This document shows, piece after piece, positions 36,217 to 44,309 of a stretch of 64,000 nucleotides of DNA. The position numbers were made by a program, and so were the translations under genes. The notes below the pieces were generated by a model. It worked only from the letters and a program-made list of their open reading frames with translations. It made no database searches and had not been told where the DNA came from. The stretch lies in NCBI RefSeq assembly GCF_001654495.1, contig NZ_CP015849.1:2827501-2891500 (forward strand). The letters run 5' to 3'. Source of the DNA: Streptomyces sp. SAT1 (GTDB lineage Bacteria > Actinomycetota > Actinomycetes > Streptomycetales > Streptomycetaceae). Every line of letters starts with the position of its first letter. The first letter of the stretch is position 1.

Positions 36217-37539
36217 ATGAATGATTGGCCCGAGGGGTTCTCCGGCGGCGACGACCGCGGATCCCGGTACGGACGCGGCAGCGCCGGAGCGCAGCCGGAG
36301 GGCGCGCGCGTGATGCGCCAGGTGCGGCGCGGCGGCCCGGCGGGCCCGCCCGGACAGCGCGGCCCCGGCCCCGCGGCGCCGCCCTACGGCGTACCGCAGC
36401 AGCCGTCGTACGTCGACGGCGGCCAGGGTCCCGCCTACGACGACGGCCAGGGCTACGACAGCGGCTACAACACCGGACAGGTCTACGGCTCGCCGGGCGG
36501 GCCCGGCGGCCCGGCCGGTCCGGCCGGTCCGGGCGACGGCCGCACCCGCGGTCCGCGGCCCGCGCCGAACTGGCGGCGCCGCATCAAGTGGACCGCGATC
36601 ACCCTGGTCACGCTGGTGGTGGTCACGTCGGTGTCCACGTACTTCTGGGCCGACTCCAAGCTCAACCGCGACGTCGACCTGTCCAAGGTCATCGACCGGC
36701 CGGAGGGCGGCAAGGGCACCAACTACCTGATCGTCGGCTCCGACAGCCGCGACGGGCTGTCCGACGCGGACAAGAAGAAGCTGCACACCGGCTCCGCCGA
36801 GGGCAAGCGCACCGACTCGATGATGATCCTGCACGTCGGGGACAACGGCGACACGCTGGTCTCCCTGCCGCGCGACTCCAACGTCGAGATCCCGAGCTTC
36901 AAGGGCTCGGACTCCGGCAAGACGTACCCGGCCTCGGGCGCGACCAAGCTGAACGCGGCCTACGCCAAGGACGGCCCGACGCTGCTGGTGCGCACCATCG
37001 AGTACAACACCGGCCTGCACATCGACCACTATGTGGAGATAGGCTTCGCCGGCTTCGCGAACATCGTGGACTCGGTCGGCGGGGTCGAGATGACCATCGA
37101 CAAGCCGTTCAAGGACAAGTGGTCCGGCGCCGACTTCCAGGCGGGCAAGCAGAAGCTGGACGGGCAGCAGGCACTGGCCTTCGTCCGCACCCGGCACGCC
37201 TTCGCCGCCTCCGACCTCCAGCGCACCAAGAACCAGCAGAAGTTCCTGTCCGCGCTGGCCCACGAGGTCGCCACCCCGACGACGGTCCTCAACCCGTTCA
37301 CGTTCTACCCGACGATGAGCGCCGGTCTCGACTCCCTCATCGTCGACAAGGACATGAGCCTGTGGGACCTGGCGTCCATGTTCTGGGCGATGAAGGGTGT
37401 CAGCGGCGGCGACGGCACCTCCATGAACATGCCGATCTCCGGTTCCGTCGGCGGCAACCTCGTCTGGGACAAGGCGAAGGTCAAGACGCTGGTGGAGCAG
37501 CTGAAGAACGACGAGAAGGTGACCGCCCCCGGCGACTGA
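36217..37539 (+). CDS. LCP family protein 5
   Basis: A 440-residue ligase starting MNDWPEGFSGGDDRGSRYGR. The first 130 residues are a disordered Gly/Pro/Tyr-rich cytoplasmic region (YDSGYNTGQVYGSPGGPGGP). One membrane helix lies at about 133-153. The LCP domain has NYLIVGSDSRDGLSDADKKK, VSLPRDSNVEIPS and AFVRTRHAFAASDLQRTKNQ. There is no LytR_C domain. It is followed 17 bases later by a strong hairpin. It diverges from the thioesterase gene over about 120 bases. Confidence 0.94.
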   Translation: MNDWPEGFSGGDDRGSRYGRGSAGAQPEGARVMRQVRRGGPAGPPGQRGPGPAAPPYGVPQQPSYVDGGQGPAYDDGQGYDSGYNTGQVYGSPGGPGGPAGPAGPGDGRTRGPRPAPNWRRRIKWTAITLVTLVVVTSVSTYFWADSKLNRDVDLSKVIDRPEGGKGTNYLIVGSDSRDGLSDADKKKLHTGSAEGKRTDSMMILHVGDNGDTLVSLPRDSNVEIPSFKGSDSGKTYPASGATKLNAAYAKDGPTLLVRTIEYNTGLHIDHYVEIGFAGFANIVDSVGGVEMTIDKPFKDKWSGADFQAGKQKLDGQQALAFVRTRHAFAASDLQRTKNQQKFLSALAHEVATPTTVLNPFTFYPTMSAGLDSLIVDKDMSLWDLASMFWAMKGVSGGDGTSMNMPISGSVGGNLVWDKAKVKTLVEQLKNDEKVTAPGD

Positions 37540-37555
37540 CCGGACGGCACCCGGC

Positions 37556-37592
37556 AGCGGGACCCCGCGGCACCGGGCCGCGGGGTCCCGCT
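37556..37592. terminator. strong hairpin terminator after LCP5
   Basis: A perfect 15-base stem (AGCGGGACCCCGCGG with CCGCGGGGTCCCGCT) and a 7-base loop lie between the converging LCP5 and copper-storage-like genes, so it can serve both. Confidence 0.85.
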
Positions 37593-37608
37593 GTTCCCGT
37601 CGGACGGA

Positions 37609-37974
37609 TCACATCCGGGTGCTCATGGCGCGACACGTCTCCGCGCAGCGGCGACACGCCTCGGCGCAGCGCATCATCATCTGGTCGTCCGGCATGGTCA
37701 TGCACGCCTCGGCGCACATGTCGCAGGCCTTGGCGCACATCGCGCACATCTCGCCCGCCATGGGCGAGCGGCGCATCATCATGTCCGCGCACATCCGGGT
37801 CGTCTCGGAGCAGTCCATGAGCGCGCGCATGACCTGCATCTGCGCCTGGCCGCCCTGCTGCATGCAGGAGCTCATGGCCTCCTCGCAGGCGGTGTGGCAG
37901 CTCATGCAGGCGTTGACGCAGTCCTGCATCTCCTTGCTCATGGCGGTCATCGTGCCGGGCTGGGTGTGGGTCAT
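37609..37974 (-). CDS. cysteine-rich four-helix copper-storage-like protein (Csp/DUF326)
   Basis: A 121-residue protein with 16 cysteines at 19, 23, 26, 30, 37, 55, 62, 77, 80, 84, 87, 91, 103, 107, 110 and 114, mostly in CxxxC and CxxC steps along predicted helices (MCAMCAKACDMCAEACMTMP). It also has about 20 methionines. This is the pattern of Csp proteins, whose four-helix bundles are lined with thiols that bind many Cu(I) ions. No signal peptide is seen, so it resembles the cytosolic Csp3 type. No copper regulator or exporter is adjacent. The ATG at 37974 begins MTHTQPGTMTAMSKEMQDCV. Confidence 0.88.
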   Translation of the reverse strand: MTHTQPGTMTAMSKEMQDCVNACMSCHTACEEAMSSCMQQGGQAQMQVMRALMDCSETTRMCADMMMRRSPMAGEMCAMCAKACDMCAEACMTMPDDQMMMRCAEACRRCAETCRAMSTRM

Positions 37975-38123
37975 GGCTCCTCCTGGAGACCGAAGGGGCC
38001 CCGGGGCGGGCCCCGTGCCCTTCCGTCGTACGCCCGGCCGCCGCCGTCCGCCATCCGGCGCAGTCCCGGGCGCGCTACGCCCGTCCGGATGACGGCCGGG
38101 ACCGGGCGGCGGGCCGCGTCCCC

Positions 38124-38156
38124 TCAGGGCTTGCTCAGGACTTGCTCAGGGCTTGC
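38124..38156. repeat. three tandem 11-base units over a stop codon
   Basis: TCAGGGCTTGC, TCAGGACTTGC and TCAGGGCTTGC follow each other at 38124, 38135 and 38146. The third unit supplies the stop and last codons of the methyltransferase gene. Because 11 is not a multiple of three, gain or loss of units would not extend the protein past the first TGA. Confidence 0.85.
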
Positions 38157-38970
38157 GGCCCACGCCCGCGAAGTGGGTGACCTCGGCGGCCTCCCCGTCC
38201 CCGGCGCCGGGCCGCCAGCGGGAGCAGGAGACGATGCCGGGTTCCAGCAGCTCGACCCCGTCGAAGAGCCGCTCCAGGTCGGCCCGGCCGCGCAGGGTCA
38301 TGGGGGCCGAGCCCTGGCCGTTCCAGTACTCCACCGCCCGGGTCATCGCCTCGCCGTCCACCTCGGTGGTGGGGTGCGAGACGACCAGGTGGCTGCCGGA
38401 GGGCAGGGCCGCCAGCAGCCGTCGCACGATGGAGACGGCCTCGTCGGTGTCCAGGACGAAGTTCAGGATGCCGAGCATGGTGACGGCGACCGGCCGGCCG
38501 AGGTCCAGGGTCGCGGCGGCCTTGCGCAGGATGGCCTCCGGGTCGTGCACGTCCGCGTCGACGTAGTCGGTGGCGCCCTCGCGGGTGCTGGTGAGCAGGG
38601 CGCTCGCGTGGGCCAGGACGAGCGGGTCGTTGTCGACGTAGACGATCCGCGCCTCGGGGGCGACCCGCTGGGCGACCTCGTGGGTGTTGTCGGCGGTCGG
38701 CAGTCCGGTGCCGATGTCCAGGAACTGCCGGATGCCCACGTCCCCGGCGAGGTGGCGCACCGCGCGGGCCAGGAAGCGCCGGTCCGCGACCGCCGAGCGG
38801 GGCAGCTGGGGCACGAAGGAGAGGATCCGCTCGCCGACCTCCTGGTCCACCGGGTAGTTGTCCCGGCCGCCCAGCCAGTAGTTCCAGATCCGGGCCGAGT
38901 GCGACACGTCGCTCCGCAGCCGGGCCGTGCGCGCGATGCCCTCGTCGTGCGTCGCGGAAAGGTCGGACAT
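38146..38970 (-). CDS. SAM-dependent methyltransferase, DUF574 family
   Basis: A 274-residue Rossmann methyltransferase of the actinomycete-rich DUF574 (Methyltransf_19) group. The family signature ARIWNYWLGGRDNYPVDQEV lies near residue 27. The SAM loop is FLDIGTGLPTADNTHEVAQR, and ARIVYVDNDPLVLAHASALL supplies the acidic residue for the ribose. DUF574 substrates are unknown, and streptomycetes usually have many copies. I start it at the ATG at 38970 (MSDLSATHDEGIARTARLRS) with GGGGGCCC upstream. It has its own transcription unit between the copper-storage-like gene and the acyl-CoA dehydrogenase. Confidence 0.92.
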   Translation of the reverse strand: MSDLSATHDEGIARTARLRSDVSHSARIWNYWLGGRDNYPVDQEVGERILSFVPQLPRSAVADRRFLARAVRHLAGDVGIRQFLDIGTGLPTADNTHEVAQRVAPEARIVYVDNDPLVLAHASALLTSTREGATDYVDADVHDPEAILRKAAATLDLGRPVAVTMLGILNFVLDTDEAVSIVRRLLAALPSGSHLVVSHPTTEVDGEAMTRAVEYWNGQGSAPMTLRGRADLERLFDGVELLEPGIVSCSRWRPGAGDGEAAEVTHFAGVGRKP

Positions 38971-39128
38971 GGTGCCGGGCCCCCTTCGGGCGGAACGGTT
39001 CGGCCGGGCCCAACGTAGTGCCAAGTCGCCCCCGGGGCAGGCCGCTCGGCCAACTTCCGTGCCCCGGAAAGCCGTCGCCCCCCGTCCCGGCGGACGAGGG
39101 GCGAGGGCAGCGGTGCGGGTACGGGCGG

Positions 39129-40286
39129 TTACGGCAGGTTACGGGCCATCACGATCCGCTGGACCTGGTTCGTGCCCTCATAGATCTGGGTGATCTTGGC
39201 GTCGCGCATCATGCGCTCCACCGGGTAGTCACGGGTGTAGCCGTAGCCGCCGAGGAGCTGGACGGCGTCGGTGGTGACCTCCATGGCGATGTCCGAGGCG
39301 AAGCACTTGGCGGCGGCGCCCTGGTAGGTCAGATCGGCGTCGACCCGCTCGGAGGCGGCGGCGGCCTGGTAGGTCAGGGCGCGGGCCGCGGAGACCTTCA
39401 TGGCCATGTCGGCGAGCATGAACTGGATGCCCTGGAAGTCGGCGATCGGCTTGCCGAACTGCTTGCGCTCCTTGACGTAGCCCTTGGCGTAGTCGAGGGC
39501 GCCCTGGGCGATGCCGAGGGCCTGGGCGGCGATGGTGATGCGGGTGTGGTCGAGGGTCTTCATCGCGGTGGCGAAGCCGGTGCCCTCGGCGCCGATCATG
39601 CGGTCGGCGGGGATGCGCACGTTGTCGAGGTAGACCTCGCGGGTCGGGGAGCCCTTGATGCCGAGCTTCTTCTCCGGGGCGCCGAAGGAGACGCCCTCGT
39701 CGGACTTCTCGACGACGAAGGCGGAGATGCCCTTGGAGCGCTTCTCCGGGGCGGTGACGGCCATCACCGTGTAGAAGTCGGAGACGCCCGCGTTGGTGAT
39801 CCAGCGCTTGACGCCGTTGAGCACGTAGTGGTCGCCGTCGCGGACCGCCTTCGTCTTCATGCCGGCCGCGTCCGAGCCCGCGTCCGGCTCGGAGAGGCAG
39901 TACGAGAACATGGCGTCGCCCTTGGCGAGCGGGCCCAGGTACTTCTTCTTCAGCTCCTCGGAGCCGGAGAGGATCACCGGGAGCGAGCCCAGCTTGTTCA
40001 CGGCGGGGATCAGGGAGGAGGACGCGCAGACGCGGGCCACCTCCTCGATCACGATGACGGTGGCGAGGGCGTCCGCGCCCGCGCCGCCGTAGCTCTCGGG
40101 GACGTGCACGGCGTGCAGGTCGTTCGCGACCAGGGCGTCGAGGGCCTCCTGCGGGAAGCGGGCCTCCTCGTCCACCGCGGCGGCGTACGGCGCGATCTTC
40201 GCCTCGGCCAGCGAGCGGACGGCGTCGCGGAGCATGTCGTGCTCCTCGGACGGGCGGTACAGGTCGAAGTCAGCCGATCCGGCCAA
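39129..40286 (-). CDS. acyl-CoA dehydrogenase
   Basis: A 385-residue FAD enzyme that introduces the 2,3-double bond into acyl-CoA in beta-oxidation or branched-chain catabolism. FAD/substrate motifs are FSYCLSEPDAGSDAAGMKTK and RWITNAGVSDFYTVM. The catalytic glutamate is probably Glu370 in QIYEGTNQVQR. The sequence resembles the short/branched-chain FadE25 type, which sits near purE and purK in mycobacteria as here. The start at 40286 is followed by MAGSADFDLYRPSEEHDMLR. A possible operator lies 60 bases upstream. It diverges from ugd. Confidence 0.95.
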   Translation of the reverse strand: MAGSADFDLYRPSEEHDMLRDAVRSLAEAKIAPYAAAVDEEARFPQEALDALVANDLHAVHVPESYGGAGADALATVIVIEEVARVCASSSLIPAVNKLGSLPVILSGSEELKKKYLGPLAKGDAMFSYCLSEPDAGSDAAGMKTKAVRDGDHYVLNGVKRWITNAGVSDFYTVMAVTAPEKRSKGISAFVVEKSDEGVSFGAPEKKLGIKGSPTREVYLDNVRIPADRMIGAEGTGFATAMKTLDHTRITIAAQALGIAQGALDYAKGYVKERKQFGKPIADFQGIQFMLADMAMKVSAARALTYQAAAASERVDADLTYQGAAAKCFASDIAMEVTTDAVQLLGGYGYTRDYPVERMMRDAKITQIYEGTNQVQRIVMARNLP

Positions 40287-40346
40287 GGTCTCTCACGCTC
40301 CAAAGACGACCAGTGATGAACAGGTGATGACGAGCGGCGATGCTAA

Positions 40347-40401
40347 TTACCGTTAAGTAACTCGAATTTTAGGGGCCTGCTCACGTGAGCGGTACGTGAG
40401 C
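40347..40401. promoter_or_regulatory. possible operators between acyl-CoA dehydrogenase and ugd
   Basis: TTACCGTTAAGTAA (40347-40360) is a partial palindrome, TTAC-N6-GTAA, in an A/T-rich patch suitable for the acyl-CoA dehydrogenase promoter. GCTCACGTGAGC (40379-40390) is a perfect 12-base palindrome. Its second half ACGTGAGC is repeated at 40394-40401, 11 bases or one helical turn away. The sites face two divergent genes. I know of no named regulator for them. Confidence 0.4.
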
Positions 40402-40503
40402 TTGGCGACAACGGGTGGCTGTGGGGACATTGCCCCGCGCGGGCCGCCCGCACGCCCCCGATATGCTCGGGCAGCGCGTCCCGTCGTCCCTCCTGGAGCA
40501 CCC

Positions 40504-41847
40504 ATGAGCCTGAAGATCACCGTGATCGGCACCGGCTATCTCGGCGCCACCCACGCCGCGGCCATGGCCGAGATGGGCTTCGAGGTGCTGGGCCTTGACG
40601 TGGTCCCCGAGAAGATCGAGATGCTGCGCCGGGGCGAGGTCCCCATGTACGAGCCCGGTCTGGGGGACCTGCTGCGCCGCCATGTGGCCGGTATCGAGGG
40701 CTCCACCGGACGGCTGCGCTTCACCCAGGACTGGGCCGAGGCGGGGGCGTTCGGCGACGTCCACTTCCTCTGCGTGAACACTCCGCAGAAGCACGGCGAG
40801 TACGCCTGCGACATGTCCTACGTCGACTCGGCGGTCGGCTCGCTCGCCCCCCACCTGGCCGGGCCCGCGCTCGTCGTCGGCAAGTCCACGGTGCCGGTGG
40901 GCTCGGCGGACCGGCTGGCCCGTACGCTCGCCGCGCTCGCGCCCGCGGGCGAGGACGCCGAGCTGGCCTGGAACCCCGAGTTCCTGCGGGAGGGCTTCGC
41001 CGTCCGGGACACCCTGCACCCGGACCGGATCGTGGTCGGCGTGCGCAGCGAGCGGGCCGAGAAGCTGCTGCGCGAGGTGTACGCCACGCCGATCGCCGAG
41101 GGCTCCCCCTTCGTGGTCACCGACTTCCCCACCGCCGAGCTGGTGAAGACCTCCGCGAACTCCTTCCTGGCCACCAAGATCTCCTTCATCAACGCCATGG
41201 CCGAGGTGTGCGAGGCCGCCGACGGCGATGTCGCCAAGCTCGCGGAGGCCATCGGGTACGACGACCGGATCGGCCGGAAGTTCCTGCGCGCCGGGATCGG
41301 CTTCGGCGGGGGCTGCCTGCCCAAGGACATCCGCGCCTTCATGGCGCGCGCCGGTGAGCTGGGCGCCGACCAGGCGCTGACCTTCCTGCGCGAGATCGAC
41401 TCGATCAACATGCGCCAGCGCGGGCGGATGGTCGAGCTGACCCGGCAGGCGCTGGGCGGCGGGCCGTTCCTCGGCCGGCGGATCGCGGTGCTGGGCGCCA
41501 CCTTCAAGCCCGACTCGGACGACGTACGGGACTCCCCCGCGCTCAACGTCGCGGGCCAGATCCACCTCCAGGGCGGCCAGGTGACCGTCTACGACCCCAA
41601 GGGCATGGACAACGCGCGCCGCCTCTTCCCGACGCTCGGCTACGCCGACTCGGCGCTGGAGGCGGTGCGCGGCGCCGATGCCGTGCTGCATCTGACCGAG
41701 TGGCAGCAGTTCCGCGAGCTGGACCCGGCCGAGCTGGGCGAGGCCGTCGCGGCCCGGCTCGTCCTCGACGGCCGCAACGCGCTCGACGCGGAGCTGTGGC
41801 GGCGGGCCGGCTGGACGTATCGGGCGATGGGCCGCCCGACGGCCTGA
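40504..41847 (+). CDS. ugd: UDP-glucose 6-dehydrogenase
   Basis: A 447-residue enzyme oxidising UDP-glucose to UDP-glucuronate with two NAD. The Rossmann motif is ITVIGTGYLGATHAA. LVKTSANSFLATKISFINAM holds the conserved lysine (about 215), and the catalytic cysteine is Cys271 in GFGGGCLPKDIRAF. The third domain includes GATFKPDSDDVRDSPALNVA. Length is typical of the UDP-glucose/GDP-mannose dehydrogenase family, and UDP-glucose is the likeliest substrate. The ATG at 40504 follows GGAG. Its product could feed the glycosyltransferases at 12-34 kb. Confidence 0.93.
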   Translation: MSLKITVIGTGYLGATHAAAMAEMGFEVLGLDVVPEKIEMLRRGEVPMYEPGLGDLLRRHVAGIEGSTGRLRFTQDWAEAGAFGDVHFLCVNTPQKHGEYACDMSYVDSAVGSLAPHLAGPALVVGKSTVPVGSADRLARTLAALAPAGEDAELAWNPEFLREGFAVRDTLHPDRIVVGVRSERAEKLLREVYATPIAEGSPFVVTDFPTAELVKTSANSFLATKISFINAMAEVCEAADGDVAKLAEAIGYDDRIGRKFLRAGIGFGGGCLPKDIRAFMARAGELGADQALTFLREIDSINMRQRGRMVELTRQALGGGPFLGRRIAVLGATFKPDSDDVRDSPALNVAGQIHLQGGQVTVYDPKGMDNARRLFPTLGYADSALEAVRGADAVLHLTEWQQFRELDPAELGEAVAARLVLDGRNALDAELWRRAGWTYRAMGRPTA

Positions 41848-41952
41848 GCCGCGGCCCGCGGGGCACGGACGGTCCCTGCGGCACGCCGGGGCGTGTACGG
41901 CGCGCTCTGCGCGCTCAGACGCGCGCCCATGTGTACACAGGGACGCGCGGGC

Positions 41953-41993
41953 GGCGCCGGTTCGGCCGAGGCTCAGTCGGCCGAACCGGCGCC
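41953..41993. terminator. very strong bidirectional hairpin
   Basis: A perfect 17-base stem (GGCGCCGGTTCGGCCGA with TCGGCCGAACCGGCGCC) and a 7-base loop lie between the converging ugd and CGNR genes. Confidence 0.88.
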
Positions 41994-42024
41994 TTCCGGC
42001 ATTCTCGCACCACCGGACGGGTGT

Positions 42025-42531
42025 TCAGGATTCCCTGGCGCGGTACCGGCGCATCTTCGCGCGCGCCCCGCACACCTGCATCGAGCACCAGCGGCGGCGG
42101 CCCGCCGGGCTGCGGTCGTAGTACGCCCAGTGGCAGGTGCCGGCCTCGCACGCCTTCAGCCGGGCCCAGGTGCCCGCGACCAGCGCCTCGGCCACGGCGG
42201 CGGCGACCCGGGAGAGCAGCGGTCCGCCGTCGGCGGGGGTCAGGGCGGCGGCGCCGTCCCGCGCGTCGACGGCGACCACCAGCGGGGCCCGTGCCAGCAG
42301 CTCGCCGAGCGGGGTCACCCGGCCGTGCGGGGCGTGGCCGGCGTGCGCGAGCAGGACGGCGCGCAGCGACTCGCGCAGCTCGCGCGCCCGGGGCAGGTCC
42401 GCCTCGGTGATCCCGAAGCGCTCCAGGTTCTCCGCCGTGCCGAGCGAGTCCGCTGTCGTCTCGATGTCCAGGGTGTTGACCAGGGACTCGATCAGCGCCA
42501 GGCCGCCGGGCGCGGACGATCTGTCACTCAT
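42025..42531 (-). CDS. CGNR zinc-finger transcription regulator
   Basis: A 168-residue protein. The N-terminal 110 residues are the helical ABATE domain (GLALIESLVNTLDIETTADS). The C-terminus is the CGNR zinc finger, with cysteines in KACEAGTCHWAYYDRSP and RRRWCSMQVCGARAKMRRYR; here the eponymous CGNR reads CGAR. Such proteins are thought to bind DNA. It diverges from the VOC gene over about 118 bases holding repeated GTTAC/GTAAC motifs, so it probably controls itself and that gene. The start is the ATG at 42531 (MSDRSSAPGGLALIE). Confidence 0.9.
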   Translation of the reverse strand: MSDRSSAPGGLALIESLVNTLDIETTADSLGTAENLERFGITEADLPRARELRESLRAVLLAHAGHAPHGRVTPLGELLARAPLVVAVDARDGAAALTPADGGPLLSRVAAAVAEALVAGTWARLKACEAGTCHWAYYDRSPAGRRRWCSMQVCGARAKMRRYRARES

Positions 42532-42587
42532 GCCAGTGACGGTACCGCGCAAAGAGCTTGCGCCGTTACCGGAGATCGGCAAGCATG

Positions 42588-42625
42588 CAGTAACGGTTAC
42601 TGGTTACTCGCCCTTACAGGTAACC
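42588..42625. promoter_or_regulatory. GTTAC-box operator array between CGNR and VOC genes
   Basis: CAGTAACGGTTACTG at 42588-42602 is a perfect inverted repeat with one central base. Next to it GGTTAC (42602-42607) and GTAACC (42620-42625) form a second inverted pair with 12 bases between. A further GTTACC lies at 42565. So at least five GTTAC/GTAAC half sites fall within 60 bases, directly upstream of the VOC ribosome site. The arrangement suggests cooperative binding of a dimeric regulator, the divergent CGNR protein being the first candidate. Confidence 0.65.
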
Positions 42626-42648
42626 ATCGTCATCACCAGGAGGAAGTC

Positions 42649-43005
42649 ATGGCTCTCGCCAAGCTGGGTGTCGTCGTACTGGACTGCCCCGACCCGCGCG
42701 CGCTCGCCGGTTTCTACGCCGAGGTGCTCGGCGGGACCGTCGAGGGCGAGGGCGAATGGGTGGACCTGAAGGTGCCGGGCGGGGTGGCGCTCGCCTTCCA
42801 GCGGGCGCCCGGCTGGGTCCCGCCGAAGTGGCCCGCGGCGGACGCCTCGCAGCAGTTCCATCTGGACCTGGAGGTCGAGGATCTGGACACGGCCGAGCAG
42901 GGCGTCCTCGCCCTGGGCGCCAAGCCGCTGGCCCACCCGGACGGCAGGGGCTTCCGGGTCTACGCCGACCCGGCCGGCCACCCGTTCTGTCTCTGCGCCT
43001 GCTGA
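42649..43005 (+). CDS. VOC (glyoxalase/bleomycin-resistance fold) protein
   Basis: A 118-residue vicinal-oxygen-chelate protein with two beta-alpha-beta-beta-beta halves: MALAKLGVVVLDCPDPRALA with FYAEVLGGTVEGEGEWVDLK, and QQFHLDLEVEDLDTAEQGVL with GRGFRVYADPAGHPFCLCAC. It most resembles the glyoxalase-like group (PF18029) common in streptomycetes. A metal-dependent or sequestration role is possible, but the substrate is unknown. The ATG at 42649 has the strong site CAGGAGGAA. It is controlled by the GTTAC array shared with the divergent CGNR gene. Confidence 0.9.
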   Translation: MALAKLGVVVLDCPDPRALAGFYAEVLGGTVEGEGEWVDLKVPGGVALAFQRAPGWVPPKWPAADASQQFHLDLEVEDLDTAEQGVLALGAKPLAHPDGRGFRVYADPAGHPFCLCAC

Positions 43006-43121
43006 GGCGGAACGCTCAGCCGCTGTAGTGGTAGCGGGTAGCGGGCCTTGAAGATCTTCACTTCCTTGGCGTCCGTACCGGGCACCGGTACCACTGCCGT
43101 ACCGGCGCCCGGTACCACCTG

Positions 43122-44309
43122 TCAGCCGTCCAGCTCCCCGATCGTCGCGTTCGACGGGGCGCGGGTGGCCCGCAGATCGCGGGCGACGTCCTCGGCGGCG
43201 CCCAGGACGCGTACCGCGTTCTGCCAGGTCAGCTTGGCCAGGTCGGTCCGCGACCAGCCGCGCTCCAGCAGCTCGGCGATGAGGCGGGGGTAGCCGGAGA
43301 CGTCGTCCAGGCCGTCCGGGGTGAAGGCCGTGCCGTCGTAGTCGCCGCCGATGCCGAGGTGGTCGATGCCGGCCACCTCGCGCATGTGGTCGAGGTGGTC
43401 GGCGACGGTGGCCGCCGTGGCGACCGGGCGCGGGTGGGACGCCTCGAAGGCCCGGTGGACCTTCATGCCCTCCTCGGTGGTGTCGAGGTGGTGCAGCCCG
43501 TGCGCGCGCATGTTCTCGTCCGCGGCGGCCGTCCAGTCGACGGCGGCCTGGAGGACGAACTTCGGCACGAAGGTGACCATGGCCATGCCGCCGTTGGCGG
43601 GCAGGCGTCCGAGCACGTCGTCCGGGATGTTGCGCGGGTGGTCGCAGACGGCCCGCGCCGAGGAGTGGGAGAAGATCACCGGGGCCGCGGAGGTGTCCAG
43701 CGCGTCCCGCATGGTCGTCGCGGCCACATGGGACAGGTCGACCAGCATGCCCAGGCGGTTCATCTCCCGGACCACCTCGCGGCCGAAGGCCGACAGGCCG
43801 CCCACGCCCGGCTCGTCCGTCGCCGAGTCCGCCCACGCCACGTTGTCGTTGTGGGTGAGGGTCATGTAGCGCACCCCGAGGGCGTACAGACCGCGCAGCG
43901 TGCCCAGCGAGTTCGCGATGGAGTGGCCGCCCTCGGCACCCATCAGGGAGGCGATCCGGCCGTCCGCGCGGGCCGCCTCCATGTCGGCGGCGGTGCGGGC
44001 CGGTGCCAGGTGCGCCGGGTAGCGCTCCAGCAACTGCCGTACGCCGTCGATCTGTTCGAGGGTCGCCGGGACCGGGTCGGGCAGGTCCGAGCGGACGTAC
44101 ACCGACCAGTACTGCGCGCCGACCCCGCCCGCGCGCAGCCGCGGGATGTCGGTGTGCAGATGGGCGGCCTGGTCCACGGCGATGTCCCGGGCGCCGAGGT
44201 CGTAGCGGACCTGCTCGCGCAGGGCCCAGGGCAGGTCGTTGTGGCCGTCGACGACCGGGAACTCCCGCAGCAGCTCGCGGGCCTGCTCCAGCGCGCTCAC
44301 CGCGGTCAC
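43122..44309 (-). CDS. membrane dipeptidase (renal dipeptidase family, M19)
   Basis: A 395-residue zinc dipeptidase. Metal ligands are visible in [13 protein letters not shown] (His23, Asp25), [13 protein letters not shown] (Glu), [11 protein letters not shown] and [20 protein letters not shown] (His residues), and [17 protein letters not shown] (Asp). It matches the S. coelicolor Sco3058 enzyme, reported as the closest bacterial relative of human renal dipeptidase, which cuts L-X/D-X dipeptides. No signal peptide is present, so it is cytosolic. Its GTG start overlaps the purE stop by four bases, so it is translated as the third gene after purK and purE. Confidence 0.95.
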   Translation of the reverse strand: MTAVSALEQARELLREFPVVDGHNDLPWALREQVRYDLGARDIAVDQAAHLHTDIPRLRAGGVGAQYWSVYVRSDLPDPVPATLEQIDGVRQLLERYPAHLAPARTAADMEAARADGRIASLMGAEGGHSIANSLGTLRGLYALGVRYMTLTHNDNVAWADSATDEPGVGGLSAFGREVVREMNRLGMLVDLSHVAATTMRDALDTSAAPVIFSHSSARAVCDHPRNIPDDVLGRLPANGGMAMVTFVPKFVLQAAVDWTAAADENMRAHGLHHLDTTEEGMKVHRAFEASHPRPVATAATVADHLDHMREVAGIDHLGIGGDYDGTAFTPDGLDDVSGYPRLIAELLERGWSRTDLAKLTWQNAVRVLGAAEDVARDLRATRAPSNATIGELDG

